DNA of 64,000 nt from Nocardia brasiliensis (GTDB lineage Bacteria; Actinomycetota; Actinomycetes; Mycobacteriales; Mycobacteriaceae), in contig NZ_CP046171.1 of NCBI RefSeq assembly GCF_011801125.1, positions 4,588,001 through 4,652,000 on the forward strand, written 5' to 3'. Numbering within the stretch: position 1 is the first letter of the stretch; each line of letters opens with the position of its first letter. The position numbers and the translations under genes were made by a program. Below the pieces are notes generated by a model, which was not told the origin of the DNA, ran no database searches, and was given only the letters and a program-made list of their open reading frames with translations. Positions 63,130-64,000 of the stretch are shown piece by piece.

Positions 63130-63321
63130 ATGACCGAACGACATCACCGCACCGTCGTCGAACTTCTTGTGCTGCAACATAAGCGAATGCGCGAACTGCT
63201 CGAGGAAATGCTCGCCTCGGTGGGCCAGGAGCGCCGGGCCTCGTTCGAGGAATTCGTGCGCTGGCTCGCGGTGCACGAGGCCACCGAGGCGGAGTTGATG
63301 CACGCCACCATCGGGCCCTAG
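63130..63321 (+). pseudogene. Hemerythrin-like gene truncated by an IS element
   Basis: 63 codons from ATG 63130: VVELLVLQHKRMRELLEEML and FEEFVRWLAVHEATEAELMH carry the N-terminal His/Glu metal residues of HHE hemerythrin domains. A normal gene would be two to three times as long. The frame ends in TAG made by CTAG at the IS boundary (63318-63321). The rest lies beyond the element or is lost. Confidence 0.72.
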
Positions 63322-64000
63322 TTGTATGAGGCCATGACGTTGGTGACGCCGGTTCGGAGGCGGCTCGCTGGTGGCCGGTTTCCAGCGGCCGAGTGTGGTC
63401 GATGATAGTTGTAGTGGATGTTCCAGATCTGCAGCGCCTGCTGGCGCTGCAGATCTGAAGTCCACTCGCGGGCGTAGAGGAATTCCTCGGCCAGGATCCG
63501 GTTGTAACGCTCGACCTTGCCGTTGTGCCGCGGTGTGTAGGGCGTGATCCGCTGATGGCGGGCACCGAGGAGCACCTTCGCGAAGTCGCGGGCTTTGTAG
63601 CAGGCACCGTTGTCGGTGACGATCCGTTCGATGCTGGTGATGCCGTGAGCGGCGAAAAATGCCCGGGCCCGGAACACGAAACCGATTGCCGTGACTGCTT
63701 TCTCGTCCGGCAAGGCTTCTGTGTAGGCCAGCCTCGAGTAGCCGTCGACAGCGGTGTGAAGGAACACGTAACCGGGCCTGCAACGTTTGTTCGCCGCGCG
63801 GGCGGCTTTGTCCTGGGCCGATCCTCGACCGTGGATGCGCCAGCCGCCGCCGTCGGGGATCTTTCCGACCTTCTTGATATCGATGTGGACCATATGGCCT
63901 GGTCGGCGGGCGATGATCCGGCGCGGGGCCCGGTTCGGTTCACCGTTGGGGTCCAGAAACCGGCGTCGGTTCAGCCCGAGCCGGACCAGGTGCCGGCCCA
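63318..64000 (-). CDS. IS481-family DDE transposase (5' end outside window)
   Basis: 227 codons visible, entering from the right edge. The rve catalytic core is complete: first Asp in HMVHIDIKKVGKI, second in ERIVTDNGACYK, and Glu in HNGKVERYNRILAEEFLYA, ending MASYN. Upstream bases read RHLVRLGLNRRRFLDPNGEP, the usual IS481 lead-in. The stop TAG is formed by CTAG bases at the insertion junction. Confidence 0.92.
   Translation of the reverse strand, partial: GRHLVRLGLNRRRFLDPNGEPNRAPRRIIARRPGHMVHIDIKKVGKIPDGGGWRIHGRGSAQDKAARAANKRCRPGYVFLHTAVDGYSRLAYTEALPDEKAVTAIGFVFRARAFFAAHGITSIERIVTDNGACYKARDFAKVLLGARHQRITPYTPRHNGKVERYNRILAEEFLYAREWTSDLQRQQALQIWNIHYNYHRPHSAAGNRPPASRLRTGVTNVMASYN
63322..64000 (-). 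mobile_element. IS481-family insertion sequence, one end in window
   Basis: The element's end TTGTATGAGG begins next to CTAG, the target preferred by IS481 itself. It continues past the right edge, so its other end and target duplicate are not visible. Confidence 0.8.

Overview
This is a stretch of a high-GC actinobacterial chromosome, most likely Nocardia or a close relative. The case rests on a complete ectABCD operon, an Erm-type rRNA methylase, a TIGR00027-type methyltransferase, a deazaflavin-dependent (Ddn-like) oxidoreductase, a GT87 mannosyltransferase, a SigF/SigB stress module with GTTTG-N14-GGGTA promoters, and an XYP-type cyclodipeptide synthase of the kind known from Nocardia brasiliensis. 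No rRNA, tRNA or CRISPR array was seen. The genus is inferred from gene content only.

Layout. 0-3 kb: left-edge cluster on the minus strand with a TetR regulator, a SAM methyltransferase, a 2-oxoglutarate/Fe(II) oxygenase and the 5' part of a cyclodipeptide synthase, a likely small natural-product locus. 3-5 kb: envelope proteins. 5.7-10.3 kb: sugar ABC importer (lipoprotein and two permeases, no ATPase) with a cytoplasmic GH20 hexosaminidase and an operator-like palindrome cluster in front. 10-20 kb: kinase-like APH protein, methyltransferases, regulators, secreted GH92 mannosidase, M14 peptidase, and two frameshifted genes (an RHH antitoxin-like gene and a PlsC acyltransferase). 19-25 kb: paralogous membrane/soluble protein pair, P450 with its ferredoxin, divergent TetR with tandem operators, and a hydrolase/TetR pair sharing an operator. 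24.8-35.7 kb: a free-standing PheRS-like protein with an FDX-ACB domain, a secreted DUF4360 protein, a KGG stress protein, a GT87 enzyme, redox enzymes, an amino-acid permease and a lipase.

36-49 kb: an erythromycin-esterase family gene with a divergent double-HTH MerR regulator, a membrane Ser/Thr kinase with DFN in place of DFG, a hexanucleotide repeat, a frameshifted Sel1 protein, NADAR and tyrosine phosphatase genes, an erm gene with a leader ORF and hairpins, lactate 2-monooxygenase, and an acyl-CoA synthetase fused to an SRPBCC domain. 49.6-54.7 kb: the ectABCD operon, transcribed behind a response regulator/sensor kinase pair in the same direction. A similar 18-bp direct-repeat element lies before ectA and upstream of the regulator gene.

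55-63 kb: a general-stress locus (STAS protein, PAS-ANTAR protein, RsbW-like anti-sigma factor and SigF/SigB) surrounded by small stress-type genes that carry near-identical GTTTG-N14-GGGTA promoters, including one in front of rsbW-sigF itself. Right edge: an IS481-family element inserted at CTAG truncates a hemerythrin-like gene.

Three genes look interrupted by the loss of a single C within a C-containing codon. They may be true pseudogenes or systematic assembly errors.
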